Below are positions 15,526-22,507 of a stretch of DNA of 36,976 nt, piece after piece. The DNA comes from Bacillus cytotoxicus. Lineage in GTDB: Bacteria; Bacillota; Bacilli; Bacillales; Bacillaceae_G. Where the stretch lies: positions 1 through 36,976 of the forward strand of contig NZ_JAMBOP010000040.1 in the NCBI RefSeq assembly GCF_023715645.1, written 5' to 3'. The first letter of the stretch is position 1, and each line of letters opens with the position of its first letter. The notes beneath the pieces were generated by a model. The model did no database searches and was not told the DNA's origin. It saw only the letters and a list, made by a program, of their open reading frames with translations. A program made the translations under genes and the position numbers.

Positions 15526-15557
15526 GAAAGGTCCCAAGCAATGCTTGAGACCTTTTT
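15526..15557 (-). terminator. Terminator of the minus-strand SASP gene
   Basis: On the minus strand AAAGGTCTCAAGCA and TGCTTGGGACCTTT form a long near-perfect stem, ending 12 bp after the ssp stop codon, with flanking T bases. Confidence 0.85.
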
Positions 15558-15568
15558 GCCATATATAT

Positions 15569-15769
15569 TTATTTGTGAAATCCGCCAAGGCTTTGTTCAG
15601 CCATTGCTACTAAACGCTTTGTAATTTCTCCACCTACTGAACCATTTGCACGAGCTGTTGTATCAGCACCTAATGTTACTCCGAATTCAGTTGCAATCTC
15701 GTATTTCATTTGGTCTAGAACATTTTGTGCACCAGGTACTACTAATTGATTAGAACGTTGGTTTGTCAT
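15569..15769 (-). CDS. Alpha/beta-type small acid-soluble spore protein
   Basis: A 66-aa SASP ([20 protein letters not shown]...). It contains the family hallmarks: '[11 protein letters not shown]' with the spore protease (GPR) recognition region around TEFGV, and the near-invariant '[16 protein letters not shown]' and 'EQSLGGF'. These proteins coat and protect DNA in the dormant spore and supply amino acids at germination. ATG 15769 follows AAGGAGGACATATCC. Longer in-frame reading to 15952 has no support. Divergent from the second SASP gene at 16022, to which it is highly similar, so the pair probably arose by duplication. A sigma-G-like promoter lies at 15871-15899. Confidence 0.95.
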   Translation of the reverse strand: MTNQRSNQLVVPGAQNVLDQMKYEIATEFGVTLGADTTARANGSVGGEITKRLVAMAEQSLGGFHK

Positions 15770-15870
15770 AGGATATGTCCTCCTTAGTGTGAGTTTTGGT
15801 TGGATTAGCTGGAGTTGAACCAGGATTGCCTCGTTTGGCACTAATCCATCGTGTGGAGTGAATGTACTAA

Positions 15871-15899
15871 TAGTATGGATGATAGGTAGAAAGATATGT
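15871..15899 (-). promoter_or_regulatory. Sigma-G-like promoter for the minus-strand SASP gene
   Basis: On the minus strand the -10 box CATACTA (15871-15877) is preceded after 17 bp by ACATA (15895-15899), which matches four of five positions of the sigma-G -35 (GHATR). Confidence 0.55.
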
Positions 15900-15961
15900 G
15901 GGTTTATTTTTTGTAAAATTTGTAAATTTAAATAATACCAAAATTTACACACGTTCTACTT

Positions 15962-15990
15962 GGATAGAAAATATCTGTTTTTACATACTA
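15962..15990 (+). promoter_or_regulatory. Sigma-G-like promoter for the plus-strand SASP gene
   Basis: GGATA (15962-15966) and CATACTA (15984-15990) with a 17-bp spacer. The -10 box is identical to that of the divergent SASP gene. This fits forespore-specific transcription. Confidence 0.65.
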
Positions 15991-16021
15991 TGAATACACC
16001 AATACAAGGAGGTGAGATAAC

Positions 16022-16216
16022 ATGGCTAAAAACAATAGTCTTGCAGTTCCTGGTGCACAAGGTGCGTTAGATCAAATGAAGTATGAAATCGCAACTGAGT
16101 TTGGCGTACAACTTGGCCCAGATTCAACATCACGCGCAAACGGATCTGTTGGTGGCGAAATTACAAAACGCCTAGTATCTTATGCAGAGCAACATTTAGG
16201 TGGTTTCCAAAAATAA
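16022..16216 (+). CDS. Alpha/beta-type small acid-soluble spore protein
   Basis: A 64-aa SASP ([20 protein letters not shown]...) sharing nearly the whole core with the divergent gene at 15569: '[14 protein letters not shown]', '[16 protein letters not shown]' and 'EQHLGGFQK'. It binds and protects spore DNA and is cut by the germination protease near TEFGV. ATG 16022 follows AAGGAGGTGAGATAAC. A sigma-G-like promoter is upstream and a perfect terminator downstream. The next gene's ribosome binding site lies inside the terminator's trailing bases. Confidence 0.95.
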   Translation: MAKNNSLAVPGAQGALDQMKYEIATEFGVQLGPDSTSRANGSVGGEITKRLVSYAEQHLGGFQK

Positions 16217-16232
16217 ATAAAAATGGTTATAG

Positions 16233-16257
16233 GGGACGGGAATACCGTCCCTTTTTT
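16233..16257 (+). terminator. Terminator of the plus-strand SASP gene
   Basis: GGGACGG and CCGTCCC form the stem (16233-16251) with a short loop, followed by TTTTTT and then GGAGG of the next gene. Confidence 0.9.
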
Positions 16258-16269
16258 GGAGGATTCAAA

Positions 16270-16521
16270 ATGGCAATATGCCCGCTTTGTAATGCATTAG
16301 AATATGACGAATATACTTGTCCTACATGTAAGAGCATACTTAAAGATTACGGGAAAGCAGTCGATTATATAGGACCATATAGTGCATATCAGGACCAAGA
16401 ACTGCTAGAGAAAGTTGATGGACTATCTGCACATGACTCAGAGCAGTATTGCCTTCATCTTTTATATTGCCCGCTTTGTGAAAAGCAAACCGAAATTACT
16501 GTCCAACTCATCCAGCATTAA
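16270..16521 (+). CDS. Small zinc-ribbon-like protein
   Basis: An 83-aa protein with three CxxC knuckles: Cys4/Cys7, Cys17/Cys20 (CPTC) and CPLC near the C-terminus. It is acidic in between ('YSAYQDQELLEKVDGLSAHD'). The first two pairs can form one zinc site. ATG 16270 follows GGAGGATTC. The stop codon is the first base of a long inverted repeat (16521-16712). No known function; proteins of this sort are often annotated as hypothetical in Bacillus. Read-through from the SASP promoter would make it spore-associated, which is speculative. Confidence 0.7.
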   Translation: MAICPLCNALEYDEYTCPTCKSILKDYGKAVDYIGPYSAYQDQELLEKVDGLSAHDSEQYCLHLLYCPLCEKQTEITVQLIQH

Positions 16522-16712
16522 CGGGCAGTAATCTCCCACCTCAAAATTCAGCGAAAACATTGTCTAGCTCTAGCGGCTAGAATCTCCGGTCGTTTCGCCC
16601 CCCCTCGGACAAGGCAAAAAGCGCCTCTTCGTCAGAGGCGTGGGCGTCCTGCGATTCTGAGCGAGCCGCTTCCGCTTTTCTTAAGAAGTTAGGTGGGAGA
16701 TAAACTGCCCGT
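16521..16712. repeat. Nested palindromic intergenic repeat
   Basis: Outer arms CGGGCAGTAATCTCCCACCT (from 16522) and AGGTGGGAGATAAACTGCCC (from 16691) are inverted copies. Between them a second GC-rich element (about 16559-16680) begins TGTCTAGCTCTAGCGGCTAG and ends GAGCGAGCCGCTTCCGCTTT, with an internal GCCTCT/AGAGGC hairpin (about 16622-16640). Its GC content stands out from the neighbourhood. TGTCTAGCTC...GCTTTTC elements of this kind recur in Bacillaceae genomes, from memory. It looks like one repeat inserted in the loop of another. Confidence 0.7.
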
Positions 16713-16735
16713 AAAAGCCCGATTGGGTGGGATTT

Positions 16736-16771
16736 CCATCAGTGGGAGATGAAAAAACTCTCCACTGATGG
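16736..16771. repeat. Perfect 10-bp hairpin beside the nested repeat
   Basis: CCATCAGTGG (16736-16745) and CCACTGATGG (16762-16771) are exact inverted copies, extended inward by GAG/CTC. The stretch between 16713 and 16736 repeats the GGGTGGGA and GTGGGAGAT wording of the adjacent repeat, so it is probably part of the same repeat system. Confidence 0.6.
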
Positions 16772-16790
16772 AAGTTTCACTTTATATGAA

Positions 16791-16826
16791 AACCCGTCTC
16801 AGCAAAAAGTTGAGACGGGTTTTTTC
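16791..16826. terminator. Bidirectional terminator
   Basis: AACCCGTCTCA (16791-16801) and TGAGACGGGTT (16811-16821) form an 11-bp perfect stem with T-run on the plus side and A-run on the minus side. It serves the minus-strand YheC-type gene ending at 16833 and transcripts from the SASP side. Confidence 0.9.
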
Positions 16827-16832
16827 GCGTAT

Positions 16833-17897
16833 TTACATTTCCAGTTTACTGTTTTTGTTCCTGTTTAGATGACGGTAATAATGAAGCGGTGCGGTATATA
16901 TTTTTTCAGCTAAATCAACATTATGTTTGGTAAAGGCAGTGTAGGTAGGATTCGGATTTATTAGATAGAGCCAAACGGCACCTTTATTGTCCATTACAAT
17001 GGAAAGTTCTAATTCAAATAGATGAGAAGAGGCATTTTCTAAGGCTTCAGGCACCTCTTTCGTAATAATGTGTAAACTATCCTGCAATAGGGTAAAGTCA
17101 ATTTTAGATAGCTGATGTTGCCACCTCGTAAACGGAATAAAACGTATTTGCTGTGTAAGAGGAAATAAGAAAGAATATGGTGTGCCGTCTATTTGGATTA
17201 GCTTTGCTTGTTCTTCCCATATACCGCTTTTGTTTTTTTGTAAAAAAGAACGAATATGCACAGGGGATGTTCGCACCATAGATTGTACGTTATACTCACA
17301 TGTTTGCAGCGACGATTGTAACCAAGAGAAAAATGGTTCTTTTGTTTCGTATGTTTTTGCCAAAAATTGATTTTGTTCTAATGCAGTAACATGGAACATA
17401 CGGTTTTGATAAGAAATGTGGTGTATGCTTTGTTTTGAAAATGGATGGCAGGGCTTTAAAATCACATCTTTTTTTGTTTGTAATAGCTGCAACGTTGTCG
17501 TTTTATTTGCGTGTTTTATTGGGGGGATATATGGTGCTAGTTTTTTGTTTTTTGCAAGAATTTTATATACATCGGTCTCAATTGGAAGTTCGGCGTTTAA
17601 AAATACGGATTGCGGGCGGTTTTGCAACCATTTAATAATAGGGAGCGCCTTCTTCACATTTTTTTCAGTTTTGTATGTGCATCGGTTGTATATGTGAGAC
17701 GGAATGACAAATTGCTCTTCTACCCAATCTTGCTGATTGGCATCAAAAACAAGTCCGTTCACAAGCTCTGTTTGAGGATTGATACTAAAGGGAGTAAACT
17801 GTGCAACGGTAATATGATGAAAGCAGGCGCGTTTTGCAATTTCTGTGTAGTAGTCTCGCTCATGATGCAAGCGTGATGTTAATAGTCCGAGAACCAT
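16833..17897 (-). CDS. yheC: YheC/YheD family endospore coat-associated protein (ATP-grasp-like)
   Basis: A 354-aa protein of the YheC/YheD family. It starts 'MVLGLLTSRLHHERDYYTEI' (typical YheC N-terminus), then 'HIYNRCTYKTEKNVKKALPI', an ATP-grasp-like central part with 'KKDVILKPCHPFSKQSIHHI', and 'LFELELSIVMDNKGAVWLYL' near the end, where ATP-grasp proteins have metal-binding acidic residues. B. subtilis yheC and yheD are adjacent genes linked to the spore coat; only one copy is here. ATG 17897 follows AAAAGGAGGTTGTCTT. The strand is opposite to yheB, as expected for the yheA-yheB-yheC region. Catalytic role is unknown. Confidence 0.8.
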   Translation of the reverse strand: MVLGLLTSRLHHERDYYTEIAKRACFHHITVAQFTPFSINPQTELVNGLVFDANQQDWVEEQFVIPSHIYNRCTYKTEKNVKKALPIIKWLQNRPQSVFLNAELPIETDVYKILAKNKKLAPYIPPIKHANKTTTLQLLQTKKDVILKPCHPFSKQSIHHISYQNRMFHVTALEQNQFLAKTYETKEPFFSWLQSSLQTCEYNVQSMVRTSPVHIRSFLQKNKSGIWEEQAKLIQIDGTPYSFLFPLTQQIRFIPFTRWQHQLSKIDFTLLQDSLHIITKEVPEALENASSHLFELELSIVMDNKGAVWLYLINPNPTYTAFTKHNVDLAEKIYTAPLHYYRHLNRNKNSKLEM

Positions 17898-18079
17898 AAG
17901 ACAACCTCCTTTTATAGAGTGCTAAACATGTATCTACTTGAGAATATTCAAAGAAATGTGTCTTATACCAACTATGAGTACTATTTTTGATGAATCGACT
18001 AGTATCTCGTTTGCTGGCGCATTATATAGCAGTTATAATGAAGGATATGTGTATTTGAGAAACGGAAGGTTGATATAGT

Positions 18080-19216
18080 TTGAATATGTGGCTGAATCTT
18101 TTAACAACAACAGGAATAGGCGCGGTTATCGGAGGATATACGAATCATCTTGCGATTAAAATGTTATTTCGACCGCATCAGCCTAAATATATTGGGAAGT
18201 TTCGGGTGCCGTTTACGCCTGGATTAATTCCGAAGCGCCGCGATGAGTTGGCTGTACAATTAGGAAAAATGGTTGTTGAGCATTTATTAACACCAGAAGG
18301 AATTGAGAAGAAATTAACAAATGAGTCGTTCCAGCAAGAGCTTATTAGCTGGGCTCAAACAGCAACGGATAAGCTTCTGATGAATGAGCAAACGTTGCAT
18401 GAAGTATTAGAGAAGCTGGATATGATTCATATGGAAGAACGAGTTGTAAAGCAAATTGAAGGCATCATAACAGAGAAAGTAGATTCATTATTTGAAACAT
18501 ATCGTGCTTATACGTGGGAACAAGCTTTGCCGCTTTCTGTTCATGAAAAGGTTGAGGAGAAAATTCCAGATGCAGCTGCTTTTATTATCCGAAAAGCTAT
18601 GGATTTCTTTGAAAGTGCAGAAGGAAAACAGCGTCTTTCTAAAATGATTGATGACTTTTTTGCATCGCGTGGGACATTATTAAATTTAGTGGGCATGTTT
18701 TTAGGGAATGTAAGTTTAGTCGACAAGTTGCAACCAGAAGTGGTTAAATTTTTGCATCAGGAGGGAACGAAACAGTTGCTGTCTGATGTGATAAAAAAAG
18801 AATGGGATAAGCTGAAACAGCGTGAAGTAAGTGAAGTAGAAGCATTCGTTTCAAAAGAAGATGTCATGAAAGGCATATTGTCTTTTGTGAAAGTGGAACA
18901 AACGGTAAGTACGATATTCAATCAATCTGTTCGCGATGTATGTGCTCCGATTCGAGACAATGTAAGAAACAACGTGATTCCAAGTGCTGTACGTAAGGGG
19001 TTACAGTGGGCGACGAATCATATCGGGGATATTATGCAGCGCCTGCATTTAGCTGATATTGTACAGCAAGAAGTAGAATCATTTCCAATTGAGCGTATAG
19101 AAGAACTTATTTTATCTATTACAAAAAGTGAATTGAAAATGATTACGTATTTAGGAGCATTACTCGGCGGCTTCATTGGAGCCCTGCAAGGGTTGTTACT
19201 AATTATAATGTCATAA
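18080..19216 (+). CDS. yheB: YheB, UPF0754/DUF445 membrane protein
   Basis: A 378-aa protein of the YheB family. It has an N-terminal membrane segment with '[19 protein letters not shown]', the conserved '[20 protein letters not shown]' block, and a long helical soluble middle. A C-terminal membrane helix carries '[20 protein letters not shown]'. The two end helices with a large domain between suggest both ends anchored in the membrane. The start is TTG 18080 with GGAAGGTTGA upstream; ATG 18086 is an alternative two codons in. Function is unknown, though the family is conserved in spore formers. It is followed by yheA. Confidence 0.9.
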   Translation: MNMWLNLLTTTGIGAVIGGYTNHLAIKMLFRPHQPKYIGKFRVPFTPGLIPKRRDELAVQLGKMVVEHLLTPEGIEKKLTNESFQQELISWAQTATDKLLMNEQTLHEVLEKLDMIHMEERVVKQIEGIITEKVDSLFETYRAYTWEQALPLSVHEKVEEKIPDAAAFIIRKAMDFFESAEGKQRLSKMIDDFFASRGTLLNLVGMFLGNVSLVDKLQPEVVKFLHQEGTKQLLSDVIKKEWDKLKQREVSEVEAFVSKEDVMKGILSFVKVEQTVSTIFNQSVRDVCAPIRDNVRNNVIPSAVRKGLQWATNHIGDIMQRLHLADIVQQEVESFPIERIEELILSITKSELKMITYLGALLGGFIGALQGLLLIIMS

Positions 19217-19328
19217 AGTGAATTTACTTCACATATGATACATAGTCTGATATCGTAGGAAGAGTATGTAAGGAACGAAAACATATAAACAATGTGTGAT
19301 AGTTCACATTGCAAGGAGGATATATAGA

Positions 19329-19685
19329 ATGGTAAAAAACATGCACGATGTTGCGTATGAATTACAAAAAGCAATTGCAGAACATCCAGATTTTCAATCA
19401 TTAAAAGTGAGCTACGGAGAAGTACAAGCAGACGCAGAAGCGAAAGAACTATTTGATCGTTTCCGTATGATGCAAATGGAGCTTCAACAAAAAATGATGC
19501 AAGGTGAGCAATTAACAGACGAAGATAACCAAAAAGCACAAGAAGTTGTAGCGTTAGTACAACAAAACGTGAAAATTACAAACTTAATGCAAGCAGAACA
19601 ACGTTTAAATGTCTTAATTGGCGACGTAAACAAAATTACGATGCAACCACTTGAAGACTTATATAACGCATATATGCCTTCATAA
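19329..19685 (+). CDS. yheA: YheA, YlbF/YmcA-family (UPF0342) protein
   Basis: A 118-aa all-helical protein: '[20 protein letters not shown]', '[20 protein letters not shown]', and the C-terminal '[19 protein letters not shown]'. The family includes YlbF and YmcA, which form complexes affecting biofilm formation, competence and RNase Y, but YheA itself has no defined role. ATG 19329 is chosen over 19296 because AAGGAGGATATATAG lies directly before it. A terminator follows within 8 bases. The gene order yheB-yheA is the usual Bacillus one. Confidence 0.92.
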   Translation: MVKNMHDVAYELQKAIAEHPDFQSLKVSYGEVQADAEAKELFDRFRMMQMELQQKMMQGEQLTDEDNQKAQEVVALVQQNVKITNLMQAEQRLNVLIGDVNKITMQPLEDLYNAYMPS

Positions 19686-19692
19686 GGAAGAG

Positions 19693-19724
19693 GCACTTTC
19701 TCATTAACGAGGAAGTGCTTTTTA
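19693..19724 (+). terminator. Terminator of yheA
   Basis: GCACTTTCTC (19693-19702) and GAGGAAGTGC (19709-19718) form the stem, followed by TTTTTA. Confidence 0.88.
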
Positions 19725-19824
19725 TTTAATTAATTTTGACAGAATATTTCCAAAAAAGGAATTGCGTTCTATTAGTAGAAGTAAAGAGTTTGGGGAGCTA
19801 TAAGAAACTTATGGGGGAAATAAG

Positions 19825-20047
19825 ATGGATTTAAAACAAAAATCAATGGATGCCTTTTAATATTGAACGTATGAGAATCAAACCAGAAAAACTTCATGAT
19901 CGAATGACTACTATTTTAATGGGCAATCCAGAAAAAAGTATAAAAGAATTAGAATCGTTAATTGAGGAAGTAATTATGCTAGTTCATGAACATCTTCCAG
20001 AATTAGATATTCGGGAACAAAAGAGTCATATGAGATATACGAAGTGA
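19825..20047 (+). pseudogene. Small helical protein gene broken by a frameshift
   Basis: ATG 19825 has a perfect GGGGG ribosome binding site but stops after 11 codons (MDLKQKSMDAF). A one-base shift near 19843-19852 joins it to an open frame reading 'MPFNIERMRIKPEKLHDRM', 'NPEKSIKELESLIEEVIMLV' and 'HEHLPELDIREQKSHM' to the stop at 20045-20047. That second part has no ribosome binding site of its own. A recent frameshift or a sequencing error would explain this. The encoded protein would be about 73 aa, acidic and helical, of unknown function. Confidence 0.55.
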
Positions 20048-20050
20048 AAG

Positions 20051-20083
20051 AAAAGGTGTTTTCATGTAGCGAAAACACCTTTT
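20051..20083. terminator. Bidirectional terminator between convergent genes
   Basis: AAAAGGTGTTTTC (20051-20063) and GAAAACACCTTTT (20071-20083) are a perfect 13-bp inverted repeat lying between the frameshifted small gene and the stop codon of the glycosylase gene. Confidence 0.88.
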
Positions 20084-20697
20084 CATTTCGAAACAAACGG
20101 ATGACCTTGAAAATAAAACCGCCACGGATAGTGCACTGCTTCTTCGGCGTAATCAATATTAATGCGCGGGCCTGCGGTGATGGTATATGTATGAGACAGG
20201 TGATGTTCTGGAGAAACCTGTTCCATATATAGTTCATCCCCCGTAAGGAGAAGCCCTTTTTGTTCTAACGTAATTCTCAGTGCTTTGCATAGCTTCCCTG
20301 GTCCGTTTGTTAAGTTTTTGAACTGTGGTTTTGTAATTGTTGTTTTTCCGTACCTTGCCTGTTTTATCTCTTCAATGCCGTCTACTGGCTCTAATGCCCG
20401 AATTAACACACCTTGCGGGATTCCTTTTTGTGCTGTAATGACATTAAAACAATGATACATACCATAAATAAGATATACGTAAGCATGACCAGGAGATTCA
20501 TACATAACTTCTGTCCGTCCTGTGCGGCGGCCGCCGTAGCTATGAGCTGCTTTATCATCAGGTCCTTTATATGCTTCTACTTCGACAATGATTCCGCTTC
20601 GTTTTACTCCATCTACAATGTGAACGAGTTTATGTCCGAGCAATCGCTTTGCAACGTCTAATGTATCGCCTTCATACCAAGAAAGTGGCCATTTCAT
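20083..20697 (-). CDS. 3-methyladenine DNA glycosylase (AAG/MPG family)
   Basis: A 204-aa protein of the alkyladenine glycosylase family, which removes alkylated and deaminated purines in base excision repair. The active-site block reads '[20 protein letters not shown]', with Glu41 matching the catalytic Glu125 of human AAG and Tyr43 and His52 matching its Tyr127 and His136. Next come '[17 protein letters not shown]' and 'GVLIRALEP', and near the end '[12 protein letters not shown]'. Length is normal for the bacterial form (YxlJ of B. subtilis is the counterpart). ATG 20697 follows AAAGGAATTTACTAAA. Confidence 0.93.
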   Translation of the reverse strand: MKWPLSWYEGDTLDVAKRLLGHKLVHIVDGVKRSGIIVEVEAYKGPDDKAAHSYGGRRTGRTEVMYESPGHAYVYLIYGMYHCFNVITAQKGIPQGVLIRALEPVDGIEEIKQARYGKTTITKPQFKNLTNGPGKLCKALRITLEQKGLLLTGDELYMEQVSPEHHLSHTYTITAGPRINIDYAEEAVHYPWRFYFQGHPFVSK

Positions 20698-20927
20698 TTT
20701 AGTAAATTCCTTTCGTAAGACTTAAATGAATAAAGCAGCACCTTTTCATATGGATGCTACTTAACATGAGGAAGTTCATGTATTCTGTTATAAATATTAT
20801 AATCAATATTTTCGGGAATAAACGCTGCTAAAGTTTTTCGTATATTGGTGTTTACCATATATGGCGAGCAGGGCCGCATCTCAAGCGTGAAATGGAAGAC
20901 GGAGGAAGTTCAATGTAAACGTATTAT

Positions 20928-21147
20928 CGTAACTACTCAGTTATACATTTCATTTAGAAGTTTGGTAAGGAGTATAATTCCAGCCATGAAGATAAAAATG
21001 GACCTACACCTCGCTGCCTTTCTTTGTTTTAAAGCTTTGCGCGTGGCAGGAAAAGGCACTGACCGCTCCTATGCATAGCCAGTCCTTCTCGCCCATTTAA
21101 AAAAATGCTTTTCTGCCTTTTTTTCATAGAGTGACTGAGTAGTTACG
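20928..21147 (+). repeat. Structured repeat copy G framed by 14-bp inverted repeats
   Basis: CGTAACTACTCAGT (20928-20941) and its exact reverse complement ACTGAGTAGTTACG (21134-21147) enclose 192 bp. Inside are the CATTTCATT...GTTTGGTAAGGAG block shared with 7190-7233, and then the common core: CTTTGTTTTAAAGC, GCGTGGCAGGAAAAGGC, CACTGACC facing AGCCAGT, CTCGCCCATTTAAAAAAA. The 20698-20927 stretch upstream holds no recognisable gene. Confidence 0.85.
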
Positions 21148-21238
21148 TATTATCTATATTCGCATTCGTTCTAATTAGCATCTTCTTTTCATAAATTAAT
21201 GATAGAACGCTGCAGCTAAGAAGAGGAGGTACTTCACC

Positions 21239-22111
21239 ATGATTTATCGTTTGTTAGCTCTTAATATAGATGGAACATTACTGCTTCCAAATGGAAAGCT
21301 TCAAAAAGGAACGCGTGAAGCGATTGAATTTGTAAAGAGAAAAGGTGTATACGTTACGCTATTTACAAACCGGAATTTTCAATCTGCTCACAAAGTATCG
21401 AAATCATTAAAATTGAATTCGATATTGGTGACGCATGGCGGAGCGTTTATTTCTTCTTCATTAGATAAACCATTAATTCAAAAACGACTATCAGAAGAAA
21501 CCACGTTTAATATTGTGCAGGTACTCGAATATTTTGAATGTAACATTCGCATTTCTCATGAAAGGTTTTCGATTGGTAATCGTCAGCAGCATACACCAAA
21601 TTTAATTGCCCGAACAGTTTTATCCACTTCGGAGCCGTTATTTTATCCAGTTCAATTTGTAGATTCGATCGGGGATGTCCTGCGCGATCAACCGGTCGCT
21701 GCCCCGAAAATTGATGTGACATTTGCAAGTCAAAGCGAAAAGCAACGCGCACTTGCGACGTTGCAAAAATCATTTGAAAATGCACATTTTATCGAGTGCG
21801 GGAAATTGCAAATCGAAATCGTACCGCCACATGTATCAAAATTACGCGGGTTACAATTATTAGGAGAGCATCTCGATATTGAGCTGAAAGAAATGGTAGC
21901 GATTGGAGATAGCCTCGAAGACTTAAGTGTTATTGAAAATGTTGGATTAGGAGTAGCGATGGGCAATGCCCCAATTGAATTGAAAAAAGCTGCCGATTGG
22001 ATCACACGATCAAACGATGAAAACGGCGTACAATATATGGTTAAAGAACATTTCCGAAAGCAGTTTCCAATTAAATTTTTAAACAATCACTTGCAAGTGA
22101 AGAAATGGTAA
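21239..22111 (+). CDS. Cof-type HAD-superfamily protein with altered nucleophile motif
   Basis: A 290-aa HAD-IIB (Cof-like) protein. Motif I reads LLALNIDGTLL, so the usual nucleophile of DxDGT is Asn9 instead of Asp, while Asp11 is kept. Motif II lies in 'VTLFTNRNF', a Lys is near 'HVSKLRGLQLLGEHL', and motif IV is intact as 'MVAIGDSLEDLSVIENVGLG' followed by 'VAMGNAPIELKKAADWITRS'. HAD phosphatases need the first Asp, so this is either catalytically dead or changed in activity. From memory, the LALNIDGTLL wording is a stable feature of this B. cereus group family, not a fresh mutation. ATG 21239 follows AGAGGAGGTACTTCACC. Single gene with its own terminator. Confidence 0.85.
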   Translation: MIYRLLALNIDGTLLLPNGKLQKGTREAIEFVKRKGVYVTLFTNRNFQSAHKVSKSLKLNSILVTHGGAFISSSLDKPLIQKRLSEETTFNIVQVLEYFECNIRISHERFSIGNRQQHTPNLIARTVLSTSEPLFYPVQFVDSIGDVLRDQPVAAPKIDVTFASQSEKQRALATLQKSFENAHFIECGKLQIEIVPPHVSKLRGLQLLGEHLDIELKEMVAIGDSLEDLSVIENVGLGVAMGNAPIELKKAADWITRSNDENGVQYMVKEHFRKQFPIKFLNNHLQVKKW

Positions 22112-22116
22112 AAAGA

Positions 22117-22143
22117 AATCTCAGGCGGGTGCCTGAGATTTTT
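22117..22143 (+). terminator. Terminator of the HAD gene
   Basis: AATCTCAGGC (22117-22126) and GCCTGAGATT (22131-22140) form a perfect 10-bp stem with loop GGGT and trailing T. Confidence 0.92.
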
Positions 22144-22144
22144 C

Positions 22145-22273
22145 ATATATCGGCGCAATTCTGGATATATCAGCGCTTTTTCAAATATATCGGCGCAATT
22201 CCGGATATATCAGCGCTTTTTCGAATATATCGGCGCTTCGACACGATATAAAGACCGCTCTACAATATTCGAC
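22145..22273 (+). repeat. Second 20-bp periodic ATATATCGGCG array with conserved tail
   Basis: Units start at 22145, 22165, 22185, 22205 and 22225, exactly 20 bp apart. Odd units read ATATATCGGCGCAATTCYGG and even units ATATATCAGCGCTTTTTCRA, giving a 40-bp higher-order repeat. The last unit runs into the tail TTCGACAC...TATAAAGA...ACAAT.TTCGAC, matching 312-360. It directly follows the HAD terminator and precedes repeat copy H. Confidence 0.85.
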
Positions 22274-22289
22274 ATAAGCATATCCGAGC

Positions 22290-22445
22290 AGACCATATAA
22301 ATTACTGCCATGCAAACAAAAAGAAACTCGCACTCGTTTCGTCTCTCTGTTTTATCCCGCCGCACGTGGCAAAAAAGGGCCCTGACTGCTTCCACACACC
22401 GCCAGACGCACTCATCCATTTAAAAAAAGAGTGGTTTTAGTTCTT
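22290..22445 (+). repeat. Interspersed structured repeat, copy H
   Basis: TTACTGCCATGCAAACAAAA, then GAAAC...GTTTC inside the first hairpin, CTGTTTTATCCCGCC, GCACGTGGCAAAAAAGGGCC, CTGACTGC...GCCAGAC, CATCCATTTAAAAAAA and GTGGTTTTAG. The core arms are more diverged here (CTGACTG facing CCGCCAG). Confidence 0.8.
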
Positions 22446-22507
22446 TGTTGACCTCCTATCACCCTTCAAGTAAACTAAAGGAAGTTTGAAAATAGAAAAG
22501 GTGATAA

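Noticed and set aside
19018-19539. 173-codon minus-strand ORF over yheB/yheA
   Set aside because: Antisense shadow of two well-supported genes.
22145-22273. CRISPR-like array
   Set aside because: Units are contiguous 20-bp repeats with no unique spacers, no cas genes are present, and the same tail occurs at another locus.
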